Source: Sesamum alatum (Eukaryota; Streptophyta; Magnoliopsida; Lamiales; Pedaliaceae). From it: 64,000 bases of DNA. The stretch is taken from assembly GCA_034509735.1 (NCBI GenBank), contig JACGWO010000003.1, positions 38,300,873 to 38,364,872 of the forward strand, written 5' to 3'. Position numbers and translations under genes: made by a program. Of the stretch, positions 11,400 to 22,149 are shown piece by piece. The notes under the pieces were generated by a model. That model searched no databases and was not told the origin of the DNA. It was given only the letters and a program-made list of their open reading frames with translations. How positions within the stretch are numbered: position 1 is the stretch's first letter; every line of letters begins with the position of its first letter.

Positions 11400-12170
11400 A
11401 TACTGACCAAACCAGATATTGGGTAACTAAGGTGGGCTCTAAAAAGGTGATCGGGCCCAGCTTATTGTAACCTATGATTCAGTCTTAAGCATTCATGTTG
11501 GGTAATTGACATGAAAACTTGAGGCCGAAAGACACCTATTACCCTCTAATCACCTTATATAGCAGACGGCAACTCATTATCACAGCCCAACACCAAGTAA
11601 ACAAAAAATTGGGCCCGATTAATTGGGATATCAGGCCCATTAACTCCCAGTAACGGAGCCCTTAGGTGATGAAATAATAACTCCTTTCTTGTTTTCTTTT
11701 TCATTTTTCTTTATGGATGCAGTTCATATATCGTTTTGTACTTAGATGTCAAAAACTAATTAAATATATCAATCATTTCTCACTAAAACTACAATGAAAT
11801 GAAATAGAAAAAATAAAAAAGTAATATGACAATAGATAGAGACCCATATTCATAAAATTTGAACCCCATCTTTCTGTTCTAGTTCTACGGAAAACAGAAA
11901 CAATAAGGCCAACCTTCGTGCATCAATTTATACTACATCCATCTTATTTTACTTGACAAAAATTTTTTAGATGAAAATTAACCATGAAAAGTTCGTTTAT
12001 GTTTATTCTCTTGGCCTTAAAAGTAATTTTTGCAACATTACGTAGATGAGATGTTTCTAAGGAAAACAAAAAGGAAATGTTCATTTAAGAAATAAAAACC
12101 TCATCTTGTGATGACTAAATAGAAAATAAACTATCTATACATGTCTTCAAGAATGGAAATGAACGTAAAG
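11400..12170. other. Intergenic; moderately GC block at 11430-11680, unidentified
   Basis: The 11430-11680 block has several GGGCCC/GGCCCA motifs and a CTTATATAGC TATA-like motif. It could be a promoter or LTR relic, but no partner repeat or coding frame is visible. The remainder is AT-rich. Confidence 0.4.
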
Positions 12171-12636
12171 AAAAATGTTACATCCCTTACAAAAGACACG
12201 TCCTAATTTCATAACTCCTCTACTGCTGATGAGTTTTGAGCTGCAAAATCGCCAGATTTTCCACGTCCAGCGAAAAAAGCAAAATTCGGCAACTTACAAG
12301 AAGAACCAATTATCTTGTAAGCACCATATGATTGATCCTCCCAGTGTTGATTGTGGATCATAAAGACCAGTGCACTCATTGCAGCCAAATGTCGTCGAAC
12401 AAGAATAAACGCATACACCACTAGACCTCAAAATAAACACACTAAAACATGCTGCTTAAGCCCAAGAGGGGGCGTTCTGAATAGTTTCAGTAGCTTTCAT
12501 TCACTTACAAAGATCAGGTTGAAATCGCCATGACAATTAGAATGATGAATTGAGCATTTAATAGATGAATATACGGTGTGCGAAAAGAAAAACTCCAGGT
12601 AAGCAAAGATAGCAAGAAAACTGAACAGAAAACAGT

Positions 12637-13104
12637 TTAACCTGCATTGCCGTGATCAGCTTGCTCTTTCCTGTGATTTTCCATGCACTGAAGTAGATAT
12701 TTAAAGGTCTCGATGTCACACGGGATCGTGAGCCCGCCACTATGATCGAATCCAAACTCCTCCTCAACCTTCTCCAGCAGCACCTTGAACAGTGGATCAC
12801 TAAGATAGCTGGTTGGGATGATAAACCTCCGAAGCTCCGGTCCCACATAGACAGCAAGGTAACCTCTAGGGACATCACTTGGCATCTCTAGGCTATGGCA
12901 ACTATCCTCATCTGAGTCACAACGTACACTTGAATTTCTCAGCCTCCAACTAATTTCAGGTGAAATGCCTCCACAGACTTCCTCAGATCGTGGGCTACTG
13001 CTAGCCCTGTGACCAAGTGTGGCATGTTGCCATCTCTGAATGAATTCCTTCAACTTAATGATTTGTTTGATGCCTGTGATTTTGGTTCCCCCATTGTCAT
13101 CCAT
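12637..13104 (-). CDS. SAUR-family auxin-responsive protein (155 aa)
   Basis: A single coding exon. The N-terminus ([20 protein letters not shown]) is basic and Ile-rich and is followed by a Ser/acidic spacer. The SAUR core spans about residues 75-142: [12 protein letters not shown], then [19 protein letters not shown], then [15 protein letters not shown], then FKYLL. SAUR proteins bind and inhibit PP2C.D phosphatases, which keeps plasma-membrane H+-ATPases active and promotes cell expansion (family knowledge). I chose the ATG at 13104 because the conserved family-like N-terminus begins there. An in-frame upstream ATG at 13152 would add 16 hydrophobic residues that do not look like SAUR. The stop is TAA at 12637. 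At 155 aa it is one of the longer SAURs. A putative 5'UTR intron is described separately. Confidence 0.9.
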   Translation of the reverse strand: MDDNGGTKITGIKQIIKLKEFIQRWQHATLGHRASSSPRSEEVCGGISPEISWRLRNSSVRCDSDEDSCHSLEMPSDVPRGYLAVYVGPELRRFIIPTSYLSDPLFKVLLEKVEEEFGFDHSGGLTIPCDIETFKYLLQCMENHRKEQADHGNAG

Positions 13105-14250
13105 TGCCCCAAGCATTACCACAAGAGTGATGAGAATGCCAAGTACAGACACCTTAGGCTTCCAATTCTTGTTGCACGAGTACGTCTCATCAGATCATGC
13201 TACACTGCAATTTATAGATCCACACAAGGTTCAGATATAAAAGCAGATTATTATCTTAAGACATAAGATGGACTCTAATCACCGGTCGGTGCAAGCAAAA
13301 AGCAGAATGATTACTTGACAAGGTTGGAAGGGCATCGAGAGGTTTGCGTGCTTTACATCTAGACAATGCTTTTGATTTAAACTGCCGTTTGCTGTCTATA
13401 TTTTATTGTTGATCACTTTCCTTTTGATAATAATTCCATGTGAATACAACTTTTTTGGCAAAGATACCTCCACATGGTGAGAAGTATATAAAAACATTAA
13501 GTACATTGAATGAAATTAATAACTACAAGTATCACGCCACATCTTCTCTTCTCCTCTTTTGCGAAATCAAAAGAACCATCTCCACCAATGGATTACGCAA
13601 GGTTACTCAACCATAAAACAAACATTTCCCCAAATATCTGATTCGCTCATAATTTACAAGAAAGATCCAATTTATTTTTCGGATTAGTACGCGCAGCAAA
13701 TGCGCCAGATATATAAAAAATTTCTGCATACCTCGTGAAGATATGCTATCTCTACATACCTTCCTATTTGAACAATAAACAAATAAAAAAAAAAATCCAT
13801 ACACGTCGTCACTTTCCTAACAGAATCTGCAAACAAATCCGAATTCAGCATTATTTTATACCAATACACAAATGAAGTATAATGCCTACATATACACAAA
13901 TCCGCATGTAGCTCACACAGAAAATAACAGAGATCCATCTGAGGCAGGCATACCTAGAAAATAACTTAATTCCACACCAAAAGAAAAATATTCCGAAAAA
14001 GATAACAGATCCAATCGGATCACGAAGAAAAACAACAACCGCATCAATCTGACAAAGCATGCAAGCAAACTGATACGTAAACAACGAATAACCAAAGATC
14101 GACGGGAGGTGAACGTATACCCGGGGGACACGGAGGCGGGATAGAGGAGGCTGTCGGCGGTCAGCAGGCGACGACGATGAGAAACACAGTAAGAATCATA
14201 GTATGGTGGAGGGAGCTTCGGAGGAGGATTCGCTCTCTTCCGACGGTTAG
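13105..14250 (-). promoter_or_regulatory. Probable 5'UTR with intron and promoter-proximal region of the SAUR gene
   Basis: On the minus strand a plausible donor (CCCCCGG/GTATACG, exon ending at 14121) and acceptor (AAATTGCAG/TGTAGC, exon beginning at 13204) would splice out about 916 bp. The segment at 14122-14250 is clearly more GC-rich than the surrounding DNA, as expected of a transcribed leader. This is inference: no transcript evidence is available. Confidence 0.4.
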
Positions 14251-14283
14251 CTGTTTCCTCTTGGAAAGAGGTGTGAAATGAAT

Positions 14284-14304
14284 GGGGGGGGGGGGGGGGG
14301 GGGG
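14284..14304. repeat. Poly-G tract (21 G)
   Basis: An uninterrupted run of 21 G on the plus strand, upstream of the likely SAUR transcription start. Runs of this length are prone to length error in sequencing. Confidence 0.95.
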
Positions 14305-14531
14305 TGTTTTCGGAATACTGAGAATTTATTGTGAATAAAATTAGGATAGATTAAGGCTTCGCTTCTCATTTTGCTCTTTATACTGTTGCGCTCTATTTCT
14401 CTCTGGCTTCCCCTATCTTTTCGGACTTCGGACCTAACTTTATTTTCAAACAAAACATTCCCATTTTTTTATTTTTGGGAAATTTTATTTTTGGTAAATG
14501 TATCTTATGGTGTTATGTAAAGATTAAATAA

Positions 14532-14618
14532 TAAAAAAAAATTATGAATTCACAATACGTCAGAGTGATCGACATAAAAAAAAAAATATGAATTCATAAT
14601 ACGTCAGAGTAATCGACA
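14532..14618. repeat. Tandem duplication, two about 43-bp units
   Basis: Two adjacent copies share ATGAATTCACAATACGTCAG versus ATGAATTCATAATACGTCAG, followed by AGTGATCGACA versus AGTAATCGACA, each preceded by a poly-A run. Confidence 0.85.
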
Positions 14619-14619
14619 A

Positions 14620-15837
14620 TTGTATGTATTTAAGGTGAGATTGACCTGATTTTTGAGATATCGACATTATATGATAGTAAATTTAATGAAGATTGATTTT
14701 CAAAGAGATTTGTCGAATTGTAGCTCGTCAATTATTTGAAATTTTTTACCTATAAAATTGATGATTGTTGCTTTTGAATAATTTAAGGGTCAATTACATT
14801 TACCTACATCAAAGTATACCTAATGTCACAAACACTCCTTAATGTTTAAAACGTATCAGATAGGACCAGATAACTTAAGTCTCTAACAAAATCGTTAAAT
14901 TGGCGCTAATGTGATCTTTATGACTGTTGGATCTCTTTTTTTTTTTAGGGGGTGGGGGGGAGGGGGTTGGATTTTTTGATATACATAAGTGGCGAAAGGA
15001 CCTTAGTTCTCGTAAAAGTCGATGATACTTCAATACTTTCATGTTAACGTGTTCAAGCAATATATCTTATGATACTTTATTACGTTGCATATTTTGCGTT
15101 AAATAAATAACATTGATTTTAATAAGTCCTAGTATCCACTTAAATGAGTGATAGGATTATCTTTAATTAAATGAATGATAAAAAAATTTCGAATTAATTA
15201 TAACGTGTTTACTTATATGTATTATTGCATTATGATAAATTTTAGTCACGTGTTTATTTTGATTGATACACAGAGTTGAGTGGAAAAATTACTATTGAAC
15301 CCTTTAAGATGCATTAACGACAAAAATATTTTGGGCAAAATTGAGAAATCACGTGCTTACCAAGTTTGCGGTCATTAGGATAACTCATCTCACCTCCTCA
15401 CGTGGGATGAGTTATGTAGGTGAAACAGTAATTAGTACAAAATATTGGTCTAACATCAAGCCCCGTTACCTCAAAGTAACATTGTACTAAGTTATACTAT
15501 TTTTCTTATTTAGGCTAATACATAAAAATAAATGGGCAAAACAATAATTTTCTTCTCAACAATTGTAACATAGTATAATTTTTGTACATACTCAACGATA
15601 AAAATATTATTAGATCTCATTGATAATGTAAAGTAGGCCCAATGCAGATAAACCCGGTCCAGCCCAAATGTTATTTCTGTGACTTCTTCAGCCTTGATTT
15701 TTTTTTTTGGATAATTTAAGTGCTGTTCAAATTTTTAAAATGTAATGTGTTGAAATTTTGTGTGTTTTTAGATTCTTTCGTCTTATTTTTATACGACAGA
15801 TTTTATAACTTTATTGTATTGGTAGAATTTATGATGT
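14620..15837. other. AT-rich intergenic DNA, nothing recognised
   Basis: No coding region, tRNA or clear element ends seen. A T-rich/G-rich patch lies at 14935-14965. Confidence 0.6.
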
Positions 15838-15949
15838 ATGGACACGGACATGGCGATATGAACACGGTGATACGGACATGATACGACATGGACACGACGA
15901 CACGAAAAATTTCAAAAATTAGGACACAACACCCACTGACACAACTATA
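15838..15949. repeat. Left part of a GACACG-rich repeat, split by the Mutator-like insertion
   Basis: Dense repetition of GGACACGGACATGG / CATGGACACGACGACACG. The same type of sequence (GTCAGACACGCC, GTGTCCGAGGCGTGTC) resumes at about 19960-20060 beyond the transposon, suggesting one older repeat interrupted at 15958. Confidence 0.55.
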
Positions 15950-16194
15950 TATAATATAGGGATAATTACGTTTACACACCCTCACTTATTGTTCATTTAC
16001 ACAAACCACCCCTACCTTTTGAAAAATTACAGAAACCACCCTTGACAGCATTTAAAACCCCAAAATACCCTATTGACTTGTTTAAACTTTAATATAAATT
16101 TTGAAGGACAAAAATGCCTTTTGGGGTGTTTCTGTAATTACCAAAAGATAGAGGGGGTGTTAATGTAATGTTTATGAGAATGAGTAATATGACC

Positions 16195-18264
16195 AGGGTT
16201 ATTTATATTTTTATTATAAAAAAAAATAATTACACATTTACCGCAAAAGCGGTAAATGTTGCAAAAATATAGTGGGTCACCAGCTGGGCTGGCGACCCAC
16301 TATTAAAATTTTTTTTTTGCTGGGCTGGCGACCCTTTTTTTTTTTTTTAAATTATTTTTTATTATATTTAATTGTTAATATATTTAATAAAATTTATTGA
16401 TTAAATCATATTTTATTATTATTTCAAGCTAATTATGATTATTTATTAAAAAAAAATAATTGACACTATGATAATTTAAAGAATTATGATTATAAAAATT
16501 TAGAATTAAAAATAATACACTAAAAAATTACATAAAAATGTGTATTCAAGTATTTGGTACATTATTTTGTCGTCTACGACCCTGTCTTTGGACATTACTT
16601 TGGCTTGAAGGACCTTGGTTTCGTCGGGATTGACTGCGAATTTGTTGTCGTGCACGAGTTTGTGCCCAATCCATTTCATTAGGTATTCGGGTACTTTGGC
16701 GTCGACCCGGACGAGTTGATGTATGAAGAGTATCGTCGTGGACCAATTGAAAATTGGGAATATCCAAATAGTCTTTCGCCATTATAGGTTGAAAAGATTC
16801 AGAATATGTCATTCGGTAAGGCATTAAAGCATAATATTGCTTAACCATTGATGCAACGTTAAGCCTATATGCAGCGCATACCTTTTGAGCATGAGAGCAT
16901 GGTATTCCAAATTGATTCCATTTGCCACATGAACACTATTGAATTGCAATTTTCACAACGTGAGTGTTACACCCCTGTCCATAATAATGTCTCGTAACCA
17001 CAGAGGCAGTCTGTTGGATTTGATCGAATGTCATGACCACATGCTCGACGGATCTGGCGGACCACCGTTGGAACATTTTATATGCATAGTCCGCGGTTGA
17101 CTGTTGTTTATCATTGTAGTACTCTTAGCCATCCTCTCACGAAAATAATGGACTGAGCGATTAAAAGTCATTTCAACAATTGCAGTTACAGGAAGGCGGC
17201 GTGCCCCTTTTAAAACCCCATTGATGCATTCCGACATGTTGGTGGTCAGAATACCGCATCTCCATCCACCATCATGAGAAGCTGTCCACTTTTTCTTTTC
17301 AATTTGCTCTAGCCAGTGGTGTGCTTCTAGTTTTATACTCTTAACCTCTTCCATGGTGCGATTGAATTTTCTAATTTGATATTCTGAGCCAGCTCGCCAA
17401 CAAAGATCCTTCAATTGCACGTTCTTAAACTGATTGTTGAAGTTTGAACACACGTGCCTCAAGCAATATCTATGCACACCGCGAGGAGGAACAAAGTCAG
17501 GAATGTCTTTTATTGCGGATAAGAGGCCAGCATTGCGATCAGATATAAGACACATTCCCGACACCCCTCTAATGATGTGTCTACTCAGCATTTGAAGAAA
17601 CCATTTCCAAGATAGATATGATTCTTCATCAACAATAGCAAATGCAAAGGGCAATACCTGTTGATTCGCATTCATCGAAGCTGCAATCAACATTTTGTGT
17701 TTGTACTTCGTATATAAATGAGTTCCATCTACACTTATGACTTTGCGACAATATTGGAACTCTTCAATGCATGGTTTAAAAGCCCAAAATACATATTTGA
17801 TGACATACGCCCCAATTGAGCGCCGGAATGATTTGTGCTCCCATTCAACAATTGTTCCATCATTCCATTTTTGAAGTGCGCCAAGGTAACTGGGGAGTTT
17901 CATTACAGAGCTCTCCCATGTCCCATAGACAGTCTCACGGGCCATCTTCAAACTGTACCATGCCTTCGCATATGATATGTCGAAACCTAATTGGTCCTTC
18001 ACAGTTTGGATGACATTTTTTATTCCATATGTAGGGTCGCATTTAACTTGTCCCAATAGCAAGGACGCAACAAAACCTCTATCTAGATTGCAATGCTCGA
18101 GTGACAGTTCTGATATAACACAAGTGTGGTCACCTCCATATTTCGTAGATTGCAATGCATGGTTTAAAAGCCCAGCTGGCGACCCACTATATTTTTGTAA
18201 CACTTACCGCTTTTGCGGTAAATGTGTAATTATTTTTTTTTTATAATAAAAATATAAATAAGCC
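16195..18264 (-). mobile_element. Transposase-bearing Mutator-like element nested in the 15959-19578 element
   Basis: Left end AGGGTTATTTATATTTTT and the inverted right end ...AAATATAAATAAGCC are flanked by a perfect 9-bp duplication AATATGACC (16186-16194 and 18265-18273). The inverted repeats are about 100 bp and hold an 11-bp perfect stem (ACATTTACCGC / GCGGTAAATGT around an AAAA loop, 16234-16259) and a GTGGGTC...GACCCAC hairpin (16273-16301). Between them is a minus-strand MULE transposase pseudogene. Confidence 0.88.
16546..18203 (-). pseudogene. MULE (MuDR-type) transposase, N-terminally truncated and broken
   Basis: The main open stretch (17031-18203, 390 codons) holds the MULE transposase core. 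A first Asp lies in VISVDGTHLYTKYKHKMLIA and a second in CLISDRNAGLLSAI. The CXXH-like YCLRHVCSNFN follows, then the late NMSECINGVLKGAR segment. The SWIM-type zinc finger (CSCGKWNQFGIPCSH) and the following QKVCAAYRLNV are at about 16860-16930 in another frame, with an in-frame TAG just before CSCG. The C-terminal tail (STRIPNEMDWAQ) is in 16546-16848. So there is at least one frameshift near 17031 and one stop. The N-terminal MuDR domain is missing: the frame starts inside the inverted repeat. Confidence 0.85.
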
Positions 18265-18273
18265 AATATGACC

Positions 18274-19347
18274 CCATATATTTTTTTATTATTTATATTT
18301 TATATCAAATTTAAATTTAAATTTAAATTATTTTATTAACTTTTTTTAGTTGAATCTCTATAAAAAAAATTATAATTTTTAATAATTGAAATATTAAATT
18401 ATTCAATTAATATATATTTATAAATTTAGCTACTAGGCTATACATTTAAATTATAATTATCACACTTGTATAAATTATTTAGATTCTTAAAATTAAAAAT
18501 TATTTATCCTCTATTTTTAATTATAACTAAAAGTAATAAATTATATCAAACTTAAATTTAAGTTTAAATCATTTTATAACTTTTTTTTATTGAATCTTTA
18601 TATAAATTACACATTTTAATAATTAAAATATTAAATTATTCAATTAATATATTACAGAAAGTTAGTTACTAGGCTATATATTTAAATTATAATTATCACA
18701 CTTTTATAAATTATTTTTAAATTCTTAAAATTAAAAGATTATTTATCCACTATGCTTATTTGTATTTAAATTTTACTATAATTAATAAATTATACATATA
18801 TGTATATATATTTATACATATATAAAAAATATATATTTATACATATATGATATGTATCTATATTTTTGTACATACATATTTAGATAGCGGATGAAGGTGG
18901 AGGAGGGCGACAACGAAGGCGGGTGAAAACGGAAGAGGGGCCGGGCACAAGCGGGGTGGCGTGGTGACGGATAATTTTAAAAAAAATAATAAGTTAAAAT
19001 ATCTTTTAATAAATAAATTATTTATTTTACTAATTCTGATATGATTTATATAAAATTCATAAATTATTTTGAATTACAATATATTAATTTTAATAAAATT
19101 TAGTTATAAATAAAATTAGAGGATAACTATTTTTTAATTTTAATAATTTCAAATAATTTATTCAAGTATGATAATTTTTTAATTCAAACTTATAATCTAG
19201 TAACTAATTTTATAAATATATATTAATTGAATAATTTAATATTTCAATTATTAAAAAATATAATTTTATATAGATTCAAATAAAAAAAGTTAATAAAATA
19301 ATTTAAATTTAAATTTGATATAAATAATAAAAAAATATATGGGTCAT
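18274..19347. repeat. AT-rich palindromic interior of the outer element with an internal direct duplication
   Basis: 18297-18540 is repeated directly as 18541-18780 (both contain ATTAAATTATTCAATTAATA and TTAGCTACTAGGCTATA / TTAGTTACTAGGCTATA). The same sequence reappears inverted at about 19140-19347. At the centre (18890-18965) is a short, strikingly GC-rich island (GGAGGAGGGCGACAACGAAG and on) in otherwise very AT-rich DNA. Confidence 0.75.
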
Positions 19348-19959
19348 CTTACTCATCGTCATAAACATTACATTAACACCCCCTCTACCTTTTAGTAATT
19401 ATAGAAACACCCCTAAGGGCATTTTTGTCTTTCAAAATTTATATTAAAGCTTGACCAAATTAATAGGAGTATTTTTGGATTTTAATGGCTGATAGGGGTG
19501 GTTTCTGTAATTTTTTAAAAGGCAGGGATGGTTTGTGTAAATAGACAATAGGTGAGAGGGTGTAAATGTAATTATCCCTATAATATATTTCATATATGTA
19601 TATATATTCTAATTTTTTCCGTAAAATTTTTGCAATATAAAAATTTATCAAGATAATACATAAATAAGCATGTCTTATATCTAATTTTTTTAACCAAAAT
19701 ACATGACTTAAAAAATATACATAATTAGTTTATATTAAAAATACGCAATGAAAATATTTCTAATCATCCTAATTTTGGTTTATATTAAAATATACATAAT
19801 TAGTTAAATTATCATGATCATATCTCAATTTTTTAGTAATTTCATCCCAAAATTTTTAGTTTGAGAGAAAAAAATTAATTTTATTTCCTTTTAATTTAGC
19901 CCCAAAATCTTTTTTTTTTAAAGACAATTCAAAACTTTTTAAAATTAAAAAAAATCCTA

Positions 19960-20060
19960 AACGTGTCAGACACGCCAACATCGTATCTTTTTTTTTATTT
20001 TATATTTTCGGACACGCCTATGCCGCGTGTCCGAGGCGTGTCTGTGTCTGACACTCCATT
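19960..20060. repeat. Right part of the GACACG-rich repeat
   Basis: Contains CGTGTCAGACACGCC and CGCGTGTCCGAGGCGTGTCT, the counterpart of the repeat at 15838-15949. Confidence 0.5.
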
Positions 20061-20121
20061 GATAATTTTTCGTAGTAGCCGTGATAGTATGGTGGAATAG
20101 TACTGTAAATATACCAACAAT

Positions 20122-20194
20122 GGGGATGTAGCTCAAATGGTAGAGCGCTCGCTTTGCATGCGAGAGGCACGGGGTTCGATCCCCCGCATCTCCA
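20122..20194 (+). tRNA. tRNA-Ala (anticodon TGC)
   Basis: A full cloverleaf. The acceptor GGGGATG pairs with CATCTCC (one G-T pair). The D-arm/A-box is TAGCTCAAATGGTAGAGC. The anticodon stem CTCGC/GCGAG encloses TTTGCAT. The T-arm/B-box is GGGGTTCGATCCCC, with discriminator A. No intron. The CCA is not encoded, as usual for nuclear genes. Confidence 0.95.
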
Positions 20195-20886
20195 CCAACC
20201 CTTTTTGTTCTCCGATACCCACAAACTTGGCTTAACTGAAACGCGTAAACTCCCGGACTATAATTTAGTATTATAAAAAATAATAAAATACTAGCAATCG
20301 TGCATAATTTAATTTTTGTGTATTTAATAAAACCAAATAAATATGGAATGAATAATTGATCAAAACGAATAAAATAAATTAATTATAAGTGGATATACGA
20401 ACAGAAAATTATTAATGTAGCTAATTAATTTAAAAGAAATTTATTTGTGAAAGAAATAAATATAAATAAAGACATTTTAGTTTATTCACCTTCTGTCTAC
20501 CAAGAACAATAATTCTGGTAACTAGGGTTGATAAATAAGTCAAATTATTTTATATTCGATTAAAAAAATCAAATCAATTGGGAAAAACTTGTTTAAACTC
20601 AATTTGTTAAGTTTAAAAAATCAAACTTGAATAAATTCTTTTGTTCCACAAACTTTCAAGCCAAATTCGATGAGTGGAAAAAAAAAAATGTATATATATA
20701 TATATATCTATATATACTTAAATATATCAAATTACTTGAACTCAACTTATATTCGATCCAATTGAAGCCCGTTTGAGCTCAAATCAAACACAAGTTTTGA
20801 AACTTGATAAAAAATCCAAACAAGCTTGAACAATGTTCGACTCAAATCATTTACAACACTGTTCATAGCATATAACCCCCATGTTG
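20195..20886. other. AT-rich intergenic DNA, nothing recognised
   Basis: Includes a short (TA)n run (about 20691-20708) and loosely repeated AAACTTG/CAAGTTT motifs. No gene seen. Confidence 0.6.
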
Positions 20887-21167
20887 TCGATGAGGCCTAG
20901 CTCAGTTGGTGAAATTGAGGCCCGATGATGTTAAAGGTCATGGGTTCGAACCCGTATGGGTTGATGTTTCTACTGCATAGTAGGTTTATTTTGTATACTG
21001 TAATAGTAAGATGTTGTTTAGGTTTAATTTATGTGTCATTGTTAATCAAGATTTGAATATTGTAATTGTCGTTAGATAGTGATATTTTGACAGGATTCAT
21101 TGCAATCGACTTATTTCAATTAATAATAATTCATCGCTTTTACATTAAAACAAAAAAAAAAAAAAAA
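20887..21167 (+). mobile_element. tRNA-derived SINE, complete copy
   Basis: The head carries a Pol III A-box (CCTAGCTCAGTTGGTGAAAT) and a B-box (GGTTCGAACCC), followed by an unrelated body (TTTCTACTGCATAGTAGG...) and a 16-A tail (21152-21167). It is flanked by CCCATGTTG (20878-20886) and CCCACGTTG (21168-21176), a target duplication with one mismatch. This copy serves as the reference for the truncated copies at 8850 and 27345. Confidence 0.82.
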
Positions 21168-21176
21168 CCCACGTTG

Positions 21177-22047
21177 CTTCACAAACCTGCAACTCAATTT
21201 TCAGAATTCCAAAATGATTATTACACTTAATGTTACTATTTTCATGTCTTGCATCGCTTGCTTCATTTTCCTACATTAATTCAACCGTTGATTCAACATC
21301 TCAGATTGTCACTTATAGCAAATTCAAAAAACAAGAATTTGAGGTTGAGAATAGTGAAAATGGACAGTGACATACGACGTCGATTAAAAAAACAAATGTT
21401 ATTATCAAACTCATTTTCACTTTACTTTTTCGTCATTTCTTAGTACTCAAGCCAATTGTCTTAATTTTCATCTATTCTTGTTTTACTTTACTTCTCAATA
21501 AGATGCAAATGGCTCGAATGAAGACAGTAAATGCCAGTGGTATAAACAGTTTATATTCACAATTTCTTTTAATGTTTTTCTTGTCGTGATTTTCATATAT
21601 ATATGGATTGTTTGTGGATCATGAAATAAATATAAACTCTTTATTTTGAGAAAGTGTAAGATATGAACGAATACGATTCATAAAGGTATGCACAAATTAT
21701 TGTGAGACGACGATCAAGTCTAACCTAATAACAAGGGTCGCTATGATGGTGGAGGAGTTTCGTAACACTTTTGTGTTAGATACCGACGTTACACGTATGT
21801 ACATGTATTATATGCAGCTCTATTTTATTTTATAATTAATTTAATTTAATTATATTTTTTAATTTGAAAAAGAACACGTGTCAATCACTTATTGGTGTGA
21901 CATCAATCGATAACATAAAGACGTGATAAAAGTTCTAGATCTCATGACAGTACACCTTTGAATCCTATTTTCAGTTACTTTTGTGGAAGTTTTATCTTTC
22001 TATGCAGTTGTCTTCCACCCTCATCACTCTCTGTCTTTTGTATTTTT
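21177..22047. other. AT-rich intergenic DNA, nothing recognised
   Basis: Only short frames without recognisable similarity. A CACTACAAAAAAATGGG terminus-like motif follows at 22048. Confidence 0.6.
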
Positions 22048-22149
22048 CACTACAAAAAAATGGGTTATTTATGTATTATAAATGGTTACACCATAAAAAT
22101 CATGACAAATCAACAACATCTACCACATGCAAATTAAACCGACAAGAGC

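Larger units (their letters stand above)
15959..19578. mobile_element. Mutator-like element with very long terminal inverted repeats, carrying a nested MULE
   Basis: Starts GGGATAATTACGTTTACAC and ends in the inverted form GTGTAAATGTAATTATCCC-like. It is flanked by a perfect 9-bp duplication TATAATATA (15950-15958 and 19579-19587), the hallmark of Mutator-type insertion. The left arm 15959-16194 pairs with the right arm at about 19350-19578. After removing the nested element (16195-18264 plus one copy of its 9-bp duplication) the arms continue to pair, 18274-about 18500 with about 19140-19347. The inverted repeats therefore total roughly 460 bp or more in an element of about 1.54 kb. It encodes no transposase of its own. 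Confidence 0.88.

Noticed and set aside
12209..12533. Several 60-70 codon frames downstream of the SAUR gene
   Set aside because: They overlap the likely 3'UTR on both strands with no recognisable domains.
12558..12878. 106-codon minus-strand frame over SAUR
   Set aside because: Different frame from the conserved SAUR core; a shadow.
16229..16305. Rho-independent-like hairpin followed by T run
   Set aside because: It lies in a plant transposon inverted repeat and is mirrored at 18160-18240, so it is not a bacterial terminator.
20018..20224. 68-codon minus-strand frame across tRNA-Ala
   Set aside because: It runs through the tRNA gene and the GACACG repeat; not a protein gene.
20887..20965. 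Second tRNA gene at the SINE head
   Set aside because: It has A- and B-boxes but no pairing acceptor or anticodon stems, and a poly-A tailed body follows.
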